Made by a program: the position numbers and the translations under genes. This document shows positions 8,586 to 17,500 of a stretch of DNA of 64,000 nucleotides, one piece after another. The stretch spans positions 1,039,501 through 1,103,500 of the forward strand of contig CP075525.1 of NCBI GenBank assembly GCA_025808415.1, read 5' to 3'. Position 1 is the first letter of the stretch, and the number at the start of each line of letters is the position of its first letter. The notes under the pieces were generated by a model, which saw nothing but the letters and a program-made list of their open reading frames with translations, had not been told where the DNA came from and searched no databases. The stretch is from Cyclobacteriaceae bacterium. GTDB lineage: Bacteria > Bacteroidota > Bacteroidia > Cytophagales > Cyclobacteriaceae.

Positions 8586-9101
8586 TTAGTTCAATTGTCC
8601 ACAGTCTGGACAGGTAAATGAGTCCCGTATAACTTCTTTAGGTGAAAGTTCTAATTCTGTCCCACAGTGTCTACAAACCGCATCTGTCCGTATGACTGTC
8701 GTTCCAGCCATCATGTCACCAATTCTTTGATTCTTGTCTGAATAATTTATTATCACAAGTGCCGGTACTCCCAAAAACACAATTTCAAGAGGGTCAAGAA
8801 GTCTGCGAATGGTTGTTTGAATAATTGTTGGAGTTTGTCCGTTTATGTCAACAATATGTAAGTGTAATGCCTTCTTTCCAATTGTCTGTCCGAAGATTGC
8901 TTCGGAAACCGGAAAGTATATAAACCAAACAAATGGAATTAATAACGCTTTGAAACCAGTCACGCGATATGTACCGAACTCGTCACCATCACCTGTCAGG
9001 TAAATATAAATTACTGTGAAAATGAATATTATTAAATAGTCCAAAAGGTTAGCGTAGTATCTTCTATTTAGGTTTTTCTTTTTACCTGGAATTATTATCA
9101 T
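8586..9101 (-). CDS. RDD-family membrane protein with C-terminal zinc ribbon
   Basis: 171 aa. The RDD family hallmarks are visible: an N-terminal RYYANLLDYLIIFIF segment entering the first membrane helix, an aspartate in the central helix, and the closing RIGDMMAGTTVI motif. Three hydrophobic segments lie at about 17-37, 48-66 and 103-122. The C-terminal 30 residues carry two CxxC pairs (CRHC and CPDC), a zinc ribbon not universal in the family. RDD proteins are small inner-membrane proteins, some linked to ion or osmotic tolerance. Single gene in its cassette. Confidence 0.8.
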   Translation of the reverse strand: MIIIPGKKKNLNRRYYANLLDYLIIFIFTVIYIYLTGDGDEFGTYRVTGFKALLIPFVWFIYFPVSEAIFGQTIGKKALHLHIVDINGQTPTIIQTTIRRLLDPLEIVFLGVPALVIINYSDKNQRIGDMMAGTTVIRTDAVCRHCGTELELSPKEVIRDSFTCPDCGQLN

Positions 9102-9178
9102 GTCCTAAATGAATTCTCTGTTGTCGTGTAATAATAGTACTATGTCAATCGAAGGTTTTGTTGTCCCAACAAATGGGC

Positions 9179-9305
9179 GCCAACGTTTTGGGTTTGTTTA
9201 GTGGCGGATAAATCCGGAGGATTTGTCCGCCTACACGAATATAAATAAACTGCCTGACATTACGGGCGACTGTGTCGCCCGCCATTAAACAAACCTGGTG
9301 TTGGC
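9179..9305 (-). repeat. attC-like site S9 (subfamily A)
   Basis: GCCAAC to GTTGGC, 127 bp; one small change (AACTGCCTGACATTACGG instead of AACTTGCTGACACTACGG). It belongs to the nuclease-like protein cassette. Confidence 0.88.
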
Positions 9306-9315
9306 AGCTGGCCAC

Positions 9316-9891
9316 TTAGTCCAGTACCTTTTTAAGTTCAATAATTCTCTTTGAAAATAACTTTTCTGAATAGTCGACATGTTCCTTAGTCCCCCGAGTT
9401 AGAATTATTTTCTTCTTGTCATTAAATCCAAATGAGAATTTACTGTCTGCTTTGTCACTTGTTTTAAGTCTTAAACCACTTAAGAATTTAATCATTTCGG
9501 CTTCCGAAAAAATCATGAGTACATGGTCATACCAGTCATTTTTTCTTACACTCCTTGATTTCTCTTTCCTTGTCGGGTTTGTGATAAAGAGTCCAAAGAG
9601 TATATAAAAGTCAGCAAGTCCCTTTTCTATTTTAAACTTGCTAAACCATGTGTAATTTTTGTAACGGATAATTGTCTCATTTTTGGGTGGTTTTGGGTTG
9701 TAAGTCCGTGAACCCTTTACTTGAATTGTTAAGCATTTTTTTGTCTTGTTATTATACATTAACAAGTCAAACCCTTTTTGTTGTCTTGTCGAAGGAATTA
9801 GTATTGAATAACCGTCTCGTTTGTTGAATTTTTTCTCCAACTCATTTATAACCATATTTTCTGAAAACGGTAATGTCAGTATAGGGTCCAT
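9316..9891 (-). CDS. Putative PD-(D/E)XK-fold nuclease-like protein
   Basis: 191 aa, no signal peptide, rich in lysine. Residues about 30-60 contain GFDLLMYNNKTKKCLTIQVKG: an aspartate followed 14 residues later by Q-V-K, the pattern of restriction-endonuclease-like folds with the common E to Q change. Upstream is an alpha helix (ENMVINELEKKFNK) and a beta strand (YSILIPS), consistent with that fold. The closest fold-level analogy is small stand-alone nuclease-like proteins of unknown specificity. It could be a defence nuclease or an inactive relative; no methyltransferase partner is in the cassette. Confidence 0.6.
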   Translation of the reverse strand: MDPILTLPFSENMVINELEKKFNKRDGYSILIPSTRQQKGFDLLMYNNKTKKCLTIQVKGSRTYNPKPPKNETIIRYKNYTWFSKFKIEKGLADFYILFGLFITNPTRKEKSRSVRKNDWYDHVLMIFSEAEMIKFLSGLRLKTSDKADSKFSFGFNDKKKIILTRGTKEHVDYSEKLFSKRIIELKKVLD

Positions 9892-9914
9892 TTTTTATTT
9901 TTTAGTGGCTTGCT

Positions 9915-10043
9915 GCCAACGTTTGAGTTTATGACGGCTGCGGCTTTCGAAGCGCGTCTTTGTCCCACGTGGCTGAACGAATTTAAGAAAACTAAACTTG
10001 ATACCTACACCAAACCAGCAGCTGGCATAAACTTTTTGTTAGC
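9915..10043 (-). repeat. attC-like site S10 (subfamily C)
   Basis: GCCAAC to GTTAGC, 129 bp. Same sequence as S28, which carries the second copy of the same 172-aa cassette. The R-box includes the TAA stop of that gene. Confidence 0.86.
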
Positions 10044-10557
10044 GGCTGGCTTTCTTCTCAGTCATTAATTCCTTTACGATTCGTCTTGAGTAATTTCGGA
10101 GTCCACTCTTAATATAAAGCAGTCCCAAATATATTACTAGTCCGAAAACTGTCCATCCAGTAATTACAAGCAATAATACTTTTAAGTCACCCCACGCAAT
10201 TAAGAAACAAGCTATTGTCCACAGTGTGAAAAACCCGAAGTAGAAAACAAGTACGTAGGGAAAAATACCGTCTTGTGGTAATATTTTGCACTTAACTGTC
10301 ACCGTGTTATTTTCAGAATCAGAAAGGTCAAAGGTTATTCGTCCGTGTGCCTTGAATGGATTCAGTACAGTTGGTATTCTTAATATCTCAAGTCGATTGT
10401 CTTTTACTTTAATTTCTTTGAAGTCAATTTGGTCAGAGAAGATGAAGTCAGTCCAAGTCTGTTTTTGTTTCTGTTCTGAAAGGTCTGCAAGTATTCTCGA
10501 AGTAGAGTTTTCAACAGTCAATTCAAAATGTTCCGATATTTTGTCGTTCAGTCCCAT
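10039..10557 (-). CDS. Two-helix membrane protein, copy 1 of 2
   Basis: 172 aa. The N-terminal 90 residues are soluble and beta-rich (RITFDLSDSENNTVTVKCKI). Two hydrophobic segments follow (FPYVLVFYFGFFTLWTIACF and LLLVITGWTVFGLVIYLGLL), then a basic tail ending KKASR. No family recognised. The stop TAA lies in the GTTAGC box of attC S10. The second copy at 38861-39379 appears identical, including its attC, in a different neighbourhood. A membrane-anchored protein with a cytoplasmic N-terminus is the most likely topology. Confidence 0.72.
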   Translation of the reverse strand: MGLNDKISEHFELTVENSTSRILADLSEQKQKQTWTDFIFSDQIDFKEIKVKDNRLEILRIPTVLNPFKAHGRITFDLSDSENNTVTVKCKILPQDGIFPYVLVFYFGFFTLWTIACFLIAWGDLKVLLLVITGWTVFGLVIYLGLLYIKSGLRNYSRRIVKELMTEKKASR

Positions 10558-10593
10558 TTATCATCGTGTTCTACTTTGTCGAGAAAGCTTGCC

Positions 10594-10719
10594 GCTAACG
10601 TTTGTGTTTGTGTATTGGCGGTTAAAGAAAGTGAAATTATCCGCCTACACCAAGCTGAATTTATAGAAAATAATGACTTAGGACACAGTCGCCCGCCATT
10701 ACACAAACACGTTGTTGCA
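10594..10719 (-). repeat. attC-like site S11 (subfamily D)
   Basis: GCTAAC to GTTGCA, 126 bp. Arms GTTTGTGTATTGGCGG and CCGCCATTACACAAAC; inner segment AAGAAAGTGAAATTATCC. It belongs to the ORF-less cassette on its right. Confidence 0.85.
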
Positions 10720-11316
10720 TGCTGGGCGGATTCAGTCCGACCGTTATTTGTAGACAAATCTAAGTCGTTACGTTACAGTCAAAATTCATAACCGACTCCA
10801 AATCCCAAGTCTGAATTTAGGTCAGGACGGAATCCGTCCAATGTAACAACTCCTAATTCTTTGGTTTAAGCTCTCCGAGTACAAGTGTTTTGTAAAGAAA
10901 TAAATTCAAAGTCGTTAGGTTCTCTAAATTCCAAATTCTCTTAGTTAGTCAAATTCAATTCCTTTAGTCTGATATTTAGTGATTCCTTTTTAGTTTGTGA
11001 GTCTTTTTGGTTTAGAAGTCTTTTCAAGTCCTAAGTTGATTTCTAGTCTTGTTAGTTCAAAATTTTTTCAAGACTCTGAGTCTTCCGCATTTCCTTTGTC
11101 AAACCGTAAAAAAATTCGCGCTTCGCGCGAATCCTAATGAAATTTTACGGGTCGGTCGCCACCTCTCTTAAACTAATTCCTAATTTTCAATAATGTCAAA
11201 ATCCAAATAATGAGACGAGTCTTTGTCAGTTTACAAAATCAACTGTTTTTTTAATTTAAATCTTTGTAGTTAAGACGTTGTATTATCGTTTGGGAATTCT
11301 TTGTCCACGCCTTGCA
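10720..11316 (-). other. ORF-less cassette, copy 1 of 3
   Basis: About 590 bases with no credible reading frame on either strand. Cassette ends match (GTTGCATGC, TG versus AA, GGCG), so it is a genuine cassette. It contains a small perfect hairpin GGACGG-AAT-CCGTCC at 10825-10839 and a terminator-like hairpin at 11104-11150. It is identical to 34109-34705 where compared, and a diverged relative lies at 11444-12090; both hairpins are kept in all three. It may encode a small RNA read on the minus strand. Equally it could be a decayed gene. Confidence 0.6.
11104..11150 (-). terminator. Stable GCGAAGC hairpin with T-run inside ORF-less cassette
   Basis: On the minus strand ATTCGCGC, loop GAA and GCGCGAAT are followed by a run of T, the form of a Rho-independent terminator. 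An outer 8-bp repeat CCGTAAAA / TTTTACGG encloses it. The same structure occurs at about 11827-11870 and 34494-34540. Confidence 0.55.
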
Positions 11317-11443
11317 TGCAACGTTTGTGTTTGTGTATTGGCGGTTAAAGAAAGTAAAATTATCCGCCTACACCAAGCTGAATTTATAGAAATAAATTGA
11401 CTTAGGACACAATCACCCGCCATTACACAAACACGTTGTTGCA
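11317..11443 (-). repeat. attC-like site S12 (subfamily D)
   Basis: TGCAAC to GTTGCA, 127 bp. Differs from S11 at a few bases (AATCACCCGCC instead of AGTCGCCCGCC). It belongs to the second ORF-less cassette. Confidence 0.84.
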
Positions 11444-12090
11444 TGCTGGGCGGATTCAGTCCGACCGTTATTTGTAGACAAATCTAAGTCGTTACGTTAC
11501 AGTCAAAATTCATAACCGACTCCAAATCCCAAGTCTGAATGTAGGTCAGGACGGAATCCGTCCAATGTAACAACTCCTAATTCTTTGGTTTAAACTCTCC
11601 GAACACAAGTAATTTTTAAAGGAATTAATCCAAGTCGTTTGGGCTTTAAATTCCGAATTCCCTTGGTTAGTCAAATTCAATTCCTTTAGGCTGATATTTA
11701 ATGATTCCTTTTTAGTTTGTGAATCTTTTGGGTTTAGAAGTCTTTTCAATTCCTAAGTTGATTTTTTGCTTTTAAAGTCAAATTTTTTTCAAAACTCTGA
11801 GTTTTCCGCATTTCCTTTATCAAACCGTAAAAAAATTCGCGCTTCGCGCGAATCCTAATGAAATTTTACGGCCGGTCGCCAAGCCACAAGCACAAATGGT
11901 AATAGTAGTCTTATCGAAATCCAGACTGAAAAACTCCTCTCGTAAACTAATCCCTAATGTTCAACAATATCAAAATCCAAATAATGAGACGAGTCTTTGT
12001 CAGTTTACAAAATCAACTATTTTTTTTAATTGAAATCCTTGTAGTTAAACGTTGCATTATCGTTTGGGAATTCTTTGGTCACGCCTTGCA
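11444..12090 (-). other. ORF-less cassette, diverged copy 2 of 3
   Basis: About 640 bases, clearly related to copies 1 and 3 but with many substitutions and an insertion of about 70 bases near 11880-11950. The hairpins at 11541-11560 (GGACGG-AAT-CCGTCC) and about 11827-11870 (GCGAAGC core) are unchanged while the sequence between them drifts. A 67-codon frame at 11546-11749 lacks an ATG and is interrupted in the other copies, so I do not call it a gene. Confidence 0.58.
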
Positions 12091-12217
12091 TGCAACGTTT
12101 TGGGTTTGTTTAGTGGCGGATAAATCCAACGGATTTGTCCGCCTACACGAATATAAATAAACTTGCTGACACTACGGGCGACTGTGTCGCCCGCCATTAA
12201 ACAAACCTGGTGTTGCC
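12091..12217 (-). repeat. attC-like site S13 (subfamily A)
   Basis: TGCAAC to GTTGCC, 127 bp, subfamily A with both inner hairpins. It belongs to the 198-aa secreted protein cassette. Confidence 0.88.
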
Positions 12218-12232
12218 AGCCGTACGGTCTAG

Positions 12233-12829
12233 TCAGTACTCAATTCTAGTTAGTCTGTCATTGTCAATTTCGTAGTACAATGTATTCATTTTAATGTGTC
12301 TTTCGTTTTTTGTCCCGGGGTCTAAGATTAAGTCGTTACACTCAAATGATATTGTAATCTTTCTTAGTCCTTGGTTAATTCGAGTGCACTCAATAATTGT
12401 TTGAATTTCTCCATTGCTATTTAGTTGTCCTATATTGATGTCTCCAATTACTTTTACATTATAGTTTTTTATTATGACTACCCTTTGTCCCCAGTAGTAT
12501 TCACTTCCGGATTCACATAAAATAATTAGTGGAGAACCATTAACTTTATTAGTATAAAATGTCGGTCGGAAATAGAAAGTGTCATCTGGTGCAAAAATTT
12601 CTCCAAGAATTTTATCCTTTCTTTTAATTATCATCTTTAGTGGTTGTCCGCCATTGATAGCTTTACCAATGTAAAATTCAAGGTCGGAAAATTTATATGA
12701 ATTAATTAACTCAATATTGTCCATTCGTTGTCCTTGGAGCTGATGTGATGCAACGTCATACGGAATGTATGATTGTCCCCAAACTTGGACGTAAGTAATT
12801 ATTACTAAAAATGTTAAATATTGTCTCAT
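12233..12829 (-). CDS. Secreted hypothetical protein
   Basis: 198 aa with a signal peptide (MRQYLTFLVIITYVQVWGQ). The mature protein is beta-rich, with SKRKDKILGEIFAPDD-like turns and a C-terminal strand pair (MNTLYYEIDNDRLTRIEY). No family recognised. The start codon is close to site S14 and the gene is alone in its cassette, whose ends match as GTTGCCAGC, CG versus CA, TACGG. Probable periplasmic or surface protein. Confidence 0.68.
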   Translation of the reverse strand: MRQYLTFLVIITYVQVWGQSYIPYDVASHQLQGQRMDNIELINSYKFSDLEFYIGKAINGGQPLKMIIKRKDKILGEIFAPDDTFYFRPTFYTNKVNGSPLIILCESGSEYYWGQRVVIIKNYNVKVIGDINIGQLNSNGEIQTIIECTRINQGLRKITISFECNDLILDPGTKNERHIKMNTLYYEIDNDRLTRIEY

Positions 12830-12840
12830 ACCGTATGGCT

Positions 12841-13007
12841 GGCAACGTTGGTGCTTGTGCAGTGGCCGGAATAGGAAGGCTTAAAAATGCAGCGAAGCGA
12901 AATGTTAAGCCTGACCAGTTGCGACCTGTCCCACGACACAATTTAAATAAAGAAACCGAAAGTAATGAGGACACCGAACCCGGCCATTGCACAAGCATTT
13001 TGTTAGC
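12841..13007 (-). repeat. attC-like site S14 (subfamily B)
   Basis: GGCAAC to GTTAGC, 167 bp. Outer arms GTGCTTGTGCAGTGGCCGG and CCGGCCATTGCACAAGCA; inner stem around GGCTTAAAAAT and TTAAGCC. By position it is the attC of the cassette holding the lanthipeptide cluster: the far end of that cassette at 25057 matches it (core GTTAGCGCC versus GTTGGCGCC, then TGCCTTTT on both). Confidence 0.84.
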
Positions 13008-13079
13008 GCCTGTGCCTTTTGTCCTCAGTCTATTTCTTAGTGTTCACTTGTGTCACAAATCTACTTCTGAAACTCTCAA
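13008..13079. other. Left remnant of the cassette carrying the lanthipeptide cluster
   Basis: Seventy-two bases with no gene. They begin with the cassette-end box matching 25057 and show the cassette-type excess of GTC over GAC (3 to 0), unlike the DNA that follows. I interpret them as part of an older cassette interrupted at 13080. Confidence 0.5.
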
Positions 13080-13138
13080 ACAACAATAAAGTTTTTTGAA
13101 GCGTGGGATGAAAAAACTCTGTTTGCTTGGGATTACCT

Positions 13139-13202
13139 GCCACACTTATTAAGCAAGCTTGGGCTTTGAGTGAGAATGAGCGGCTTGCTTAATGTGTGTG
13201 GC
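13139..13202. repeat. Two-box hairpin element H2, 24-nt loop
   Basis: Perfect arms GCCACAC and GTGTGGC, bulges TTA and TGT, perfect inner arms TTAAGCAAGC and GCTTGCTTAA, and a 24-nt loop ending GAATGAGCG, the same last nine bases as in H1. It lies upstream of the HlyD-like gene. Confidence 0.6.
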
Positions 13203-13296
13203 GGAATTGTTACGAATAAGGTATATTTAGTCCGCGCATTATTTTTATAACCGCGTAAAATTACCTACTTGGCCAGACTGAAAAACATGATTAGAT

Positions 13297-14577
13297 ATGG
13301 ATGAAAAATTAACTGACCATTATCTCGCAGAAATCCGTAGCGAAGAAGTCCAAGAAATTGTCAACCGGGTACCATCGTGGATTGTAAGATGGGGCACAAT
13401 TCTAATCTTTGCAGTCTTTCTTGTGTTTCTGTCTATAAGTTGGTTTGTTAAATATCCTGATGTGCTTAAAGCAGAAGTCGTGATTACAACATCACCTTCT
13501 CCTGTTAGCATAGTCTCTCGGGTTGATGGACGATTAAAGTTATTGAAAAACGACAAAGAGACAGTACTAGCTGGTGACGTTATCGCTTTCATCGATGGAA
13601 ACGTTAATTTGGTTGATTTGAAAAGCCTTGAATCAATTCTTTGTTACGATTTCAATACTATCGACCCAGCTTCTTTCCAGAAACTTAATGTCGGAGAAAT
13701 GCAGAGCAATCTTAGTCAGTTAGGGTCTGCGCTCCAAGACTTTCAGGTGTTTCATGCCAATGAATCTTATCAGAAACAAATCCGACAATTAGAAAGGCAA
13801 AAGGAGACTATGAAACGGATAGGATATAATCAGTCTGCTCAACTTAAATTGCTCAAAAACGAACTGTCTCTGTCTAAGGAAAAATTTATGGCAGACTCTC
13901 TACTTTATTCCCAACAAGTCATAGCCCGGTTAGATTTTAATGCTTCTCGGGCAACATACCTACAACAACAAAGGGCTTACAAAACTACTGAAAGGGCAAT
14001 GCTTGATAATAAATTGCAAATAGATCAACTCGAAAAACAAATTGAAGATTTACAAATTGATGAAAAGCATAAGGGTATCCAACTCATTACTCAGGCAAAT
14101 AACCGTATTAATGAATTGAAAGCTGTGATCAAAAAATGGAAGGAGAATCATTTGCTTGTTTCCCCGCTTGATGGCAAAGTGTCGTACCTATCTTTTTTCC
14201 ACGACAATGATTATGTCACATTTGGTAAGTTCTTGTTCTCAATTGTGCCGGAAACACAACATGTTTTCGGACAGGCCGAATTGCCAATTGTGAGGTCAGG
14301 AGAGGTGAAGTCAGGTCAGACTGTAAACATAAGGTTACAAAACTATCCCTTTGAAAAATATGGTATGTTGACAGGTACCATTGAAACGGTATCCTTGATT
14401 CCTAATGAAGAAAAATATTTGGTAAAAGTAAATCTCCCTAACGGATTGAGAACATCGCATAATGGTGAGCTGCAAGTAACCGGACTACTAAGAGGAGAAA
14501 TTGAAATAATAACTGAGGATTTGCGCCTTCTCGAACGTATTTTTTACCAGTTCAGGAAACTTGTTCGGTTTGAATAA
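13297..14577 (+). CDS. HlyD-family membrane fusion protein of the lanthipeptide exporter
   Basis: 426 aa. A short cytoplasmic N-terminus is followed by one membrane helix at about 31-50 (IVRWGTILIFAVFLVFLSIS), a split lipoyl-like domain (SIVSRVDGRLKLL near 70, SPLDGKVSYLSFF near 288) and a long coiled coil at about 155-275. This is the layout of periplasmic adaptor proteins that couple peptidase-containing ABC exporters to the outer membrane. It is separated from the ABC gene at 22576 but is the only adaptor in the cluster. Its 3' end overlaps the convergent dehydratase gene by 26 bases. Confidence 0.83.
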   Translation: MDEKLTDHYLAEIRSEEVQEIVNRVPSWIVRWGTILIFAVFLVFLSISWFVKYPDVLKAEVVITTSPSPVSIVSRVDGRLKLLKNDKETVLAGDVIAFIDGNVNLVDLKSLESILCYDFNTIDPASFQKLNVGEMQSNLSQLGSALQDFQVFHANESYQKQIRQLERQKETMKRIGYNQSAQLKLLKNELSLSKEKFMADSLLYSQQVIARLDFNASRATYLQQQRAYKTTERAMLDNKLQIDQLEKQIEDLQIDEKHKGIQLITQANNRINELKAVIKKWKENHLLVSPLDGKVSYLSFFHDNDYVTFGKFLFSIVPETQHVFGQAELPIVRSGEVKSGQTVNIRLQNYPFEKYGMLTGTIETVSLIPNEEKYLVKVNLPNGLRTSHNGELQVTGLLRGEIEIITEDLRLLERIFYQFRKLVRFE

Positions 14578-17500
14578 CTTTGATGTTTTTGCTTTCCCTT
14601 GCCAGTAACGATTTATAATGTTGATGTAATAAATCGTAAATAACCATTTCTTGCATTCGTTGTTTTGAGCGAAGGAAGCGGTTTAAAAACATGTGTATAT
14701 AGCTTGCTACCAAGTCATTTAAGCCAACAGAAAGTTTATTCTTTCTTGAAAGCCAGTAAATTTCAGCAGCATATACTGAAAGTGATTCTTTTCGGGTTTT
14801 AAAAAATTGCCATACAAGGTAAAACTCATGTTTTTCGCTCAATATATCCTTAAACATCAATTCAATGACCGACCGATACTCTCTGTATTTGGCACTCAAC
14901 TGTTTCTTGCTCTCCTGGTTATCAGCATTAAATTCCTTTGCAAAGTTCATACTTAACCAACCCATTAAGTCCTTCTTCATGGAGTTGTTAAATTTAAAAG
15001 CGTCTAATAAATCATTGACCCCTTTAATAGCAAATTGCCATCGAAAATGATCCCCTTCATCGCCCTCTAGTAGAGAGAGTATATTCAGTACTGCAATCGA
15101 ATCAACAAAAAATATAGTCTCCGAGTTATCCATGTTTTCAAAGCCATATCGTTCAATTTCCCGCTTATAAATTTCCGTCTGAACATTGGAAACTAAATTG
15201 GCTTGAAGAAAAGGAGTTAAAGACTTATTTAATCTGTTGGTTACCTCCGCATAAAAGTTCCCTTCGCCTTTAAACCGTATCCTTAAATGATGATCCGGGT
15301 CATAATACCGGATAAAAAAGAACTTACTTATAATACCTTCTTCCAAAAGTTTTTCTGTTAATGGCTTGATCACTTCAGCTAAAATCAGGTCAGCCGTCTT
15401 TACCCCACAATAAATTTTTGCATAATGCCACTCACTGCCGGGTAAAAATGATCTTTGTTGCAAATTGATTTCTTTAGCTTGTTTTACATCAACATTTGTG
15501 CGCTCGCTTTGTTTTACGTCAATCTGCTTACACCACGGAATGATAATTTCATTGGTGAATGCTCCTTCAGGTCCTGTTACTACCAGATTATTGTCATTGA
15601 AGAGGCACTCCTGTAGAATAAGCGATTTGTATTTCTTTAAATCTTGCACCAGAATCTTCAGGCAAGTTGCATTGCGAATATTTATCGGCAACTGGTTGTC
15701 GCCTTGCGTAATGGTAACATTAACCGGGATTCCATTTTCTGTAAAGTGAGTTGTAACAAGTTCAACTATTTCTGAATCCTTTATATCCTTTTTAGTTGAC
15801 AGGTTACTTAAGTTAAGAATCCATCTTGCCTTTGATAAGATTGTTTTCCCGTAACGAACCCTAGGCAAAAAAGGGAACTCGTTTAAAACACCCCAGTTCC
15901 AGGAAAGCCCGCCTTTAATTCCCTGAAACTGCAAGTCACATAAAAAGTGATAGTGGGGCACAGGGTTCATTGAAAAGTTGTGCGCTGTTGTGAGCCGTGG
16001 AATCACTTCTTTGTTTAATCGCTTGGAGCGAAGAAAGATTCTTCCATTTCGAATGGAAACCATTAAATCATTAAGTTCAATAGTATGATCCTCATCGACT
16101 GACGCTCGTGTTAATATAGGAATCTCGTACTCTCTTAAAACGGGGCGCATCAGTATGTTTCCAAGTCGCGCTTGTGGAATATGAAGTATTTCAGCAAAGA
16201 TGCACTCCGGTCTTGCTTCTTCCTCTTTTCGAAGGGCTTCACTTGCGAGGTCAGTAAGTTCATTGCTCATGTGGCAGAACCTTCCCAGCAAATTAATAGC
16301 CGAAGGGCCGGCAGTTACTTCGTGATAGACTAAAAAATTTCCTTTGTCGAGTTCCTCGCCAGAAGGAGCCAACACGCTTCCTAAAGAATAAACAGAATCA
16401 GGGAGTAGGCTCTCATCATTTTTTTCGTCTTTTAGAATAGTCTGAATTTCCGCTTCCGAAATTTCGATTTCACATGAGTTACGTCTAATAGCTTCCTGCA
16501 ATTTTGTCAATAGGAACTTTGACCACGTATTACTTTGATGATTATTTAATTGCAGATGGTTTTCTTCTTTTACAAACAAGTTTGCTAATAAAGGTGAGTT
16601 ATCAGAACTTACGTGTGTGTTTACCGGATAACCAATCCCGGCTTCGCTGTCGAGCACTTCGAGCAATGGTATCTCCTGTTCCTCGTAATGTTTAATGAAG
16701 GCTTCTTTAAAAACTTTTAAATTTGTTTGCTCTGAATGAGTTGTCGCTCTATTTAACATCCTTATAGACTGACTTAGCTCATCTGTAACTTTTTTATTTA
16801 TTACACATCTGATTGCAGGCTTCACCATGTCGCATTGAAATAATTTACCAGAATCAAAATCAATTTGCCATTTTTTTATATCCGTGATGACCTGATCGTA
16901 ATACTTTGTTGAAACACCCACTTCATTCTGGTCGGTTTTCTGCAACGCAGCTACTACTGCATGTAGTTTTTTTAAATATCTCTGAGATGCTGGAATATCC
17001 TTTAATTTTTCTAGCAGTTGGGTGTGATATTCAGCCCCTGTAACCAGAGAATCAAGTTCCGAAACTAATAGACAGGCGGCAATCATTTCATTGACAAATG
17101 AAACAGCCTCTTCAAACTTGATTTCATTCGTAACAAGTAAATTGGCTAATTCATTAATAGTGGCGCCATTCCTTGCTTTGGAAAGGATCGATTGAACGTG
17201 CTCAGAACCATCTACTTTGACTAAATGATGTGTTCGCACTTCTTTGTCTATCCTGTATTCGATGAATCTTAATTTATTTCCAACCGTGTAGAGTGAGTTA
17301 TTGGCAAACCATCTTATAGATTCTCTTACTTTTTCGTCCTGTAGTAAATGCTGAACAAACGAGGCAAGGAAGTGAGTATCAAGACGGGTATTTTTTCTGT
17401 ATTGTAAAGTGGGAGCCAATTGCATTGTAGATTGCCCAGCTATAGCACCTAATGAAATACCTGCAAACATCCCAAAGGGCGTGCAACGGTAACATGATCG

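Noticed and set aside
11546..11749. 67-codon frame in the middle ORF-less cassette
   Set aside because: It has no ATG, and the matching region in the other two copies contains an in-frame stop, so it is not a conserved gene.
13297..14577. HlyD gene as the cargo gene of a separate plus-strand cassette
   Set aside because: No attC lies between it and the dehydratase; their 3' ends overlap, so it is part of the lanthipeptide module.
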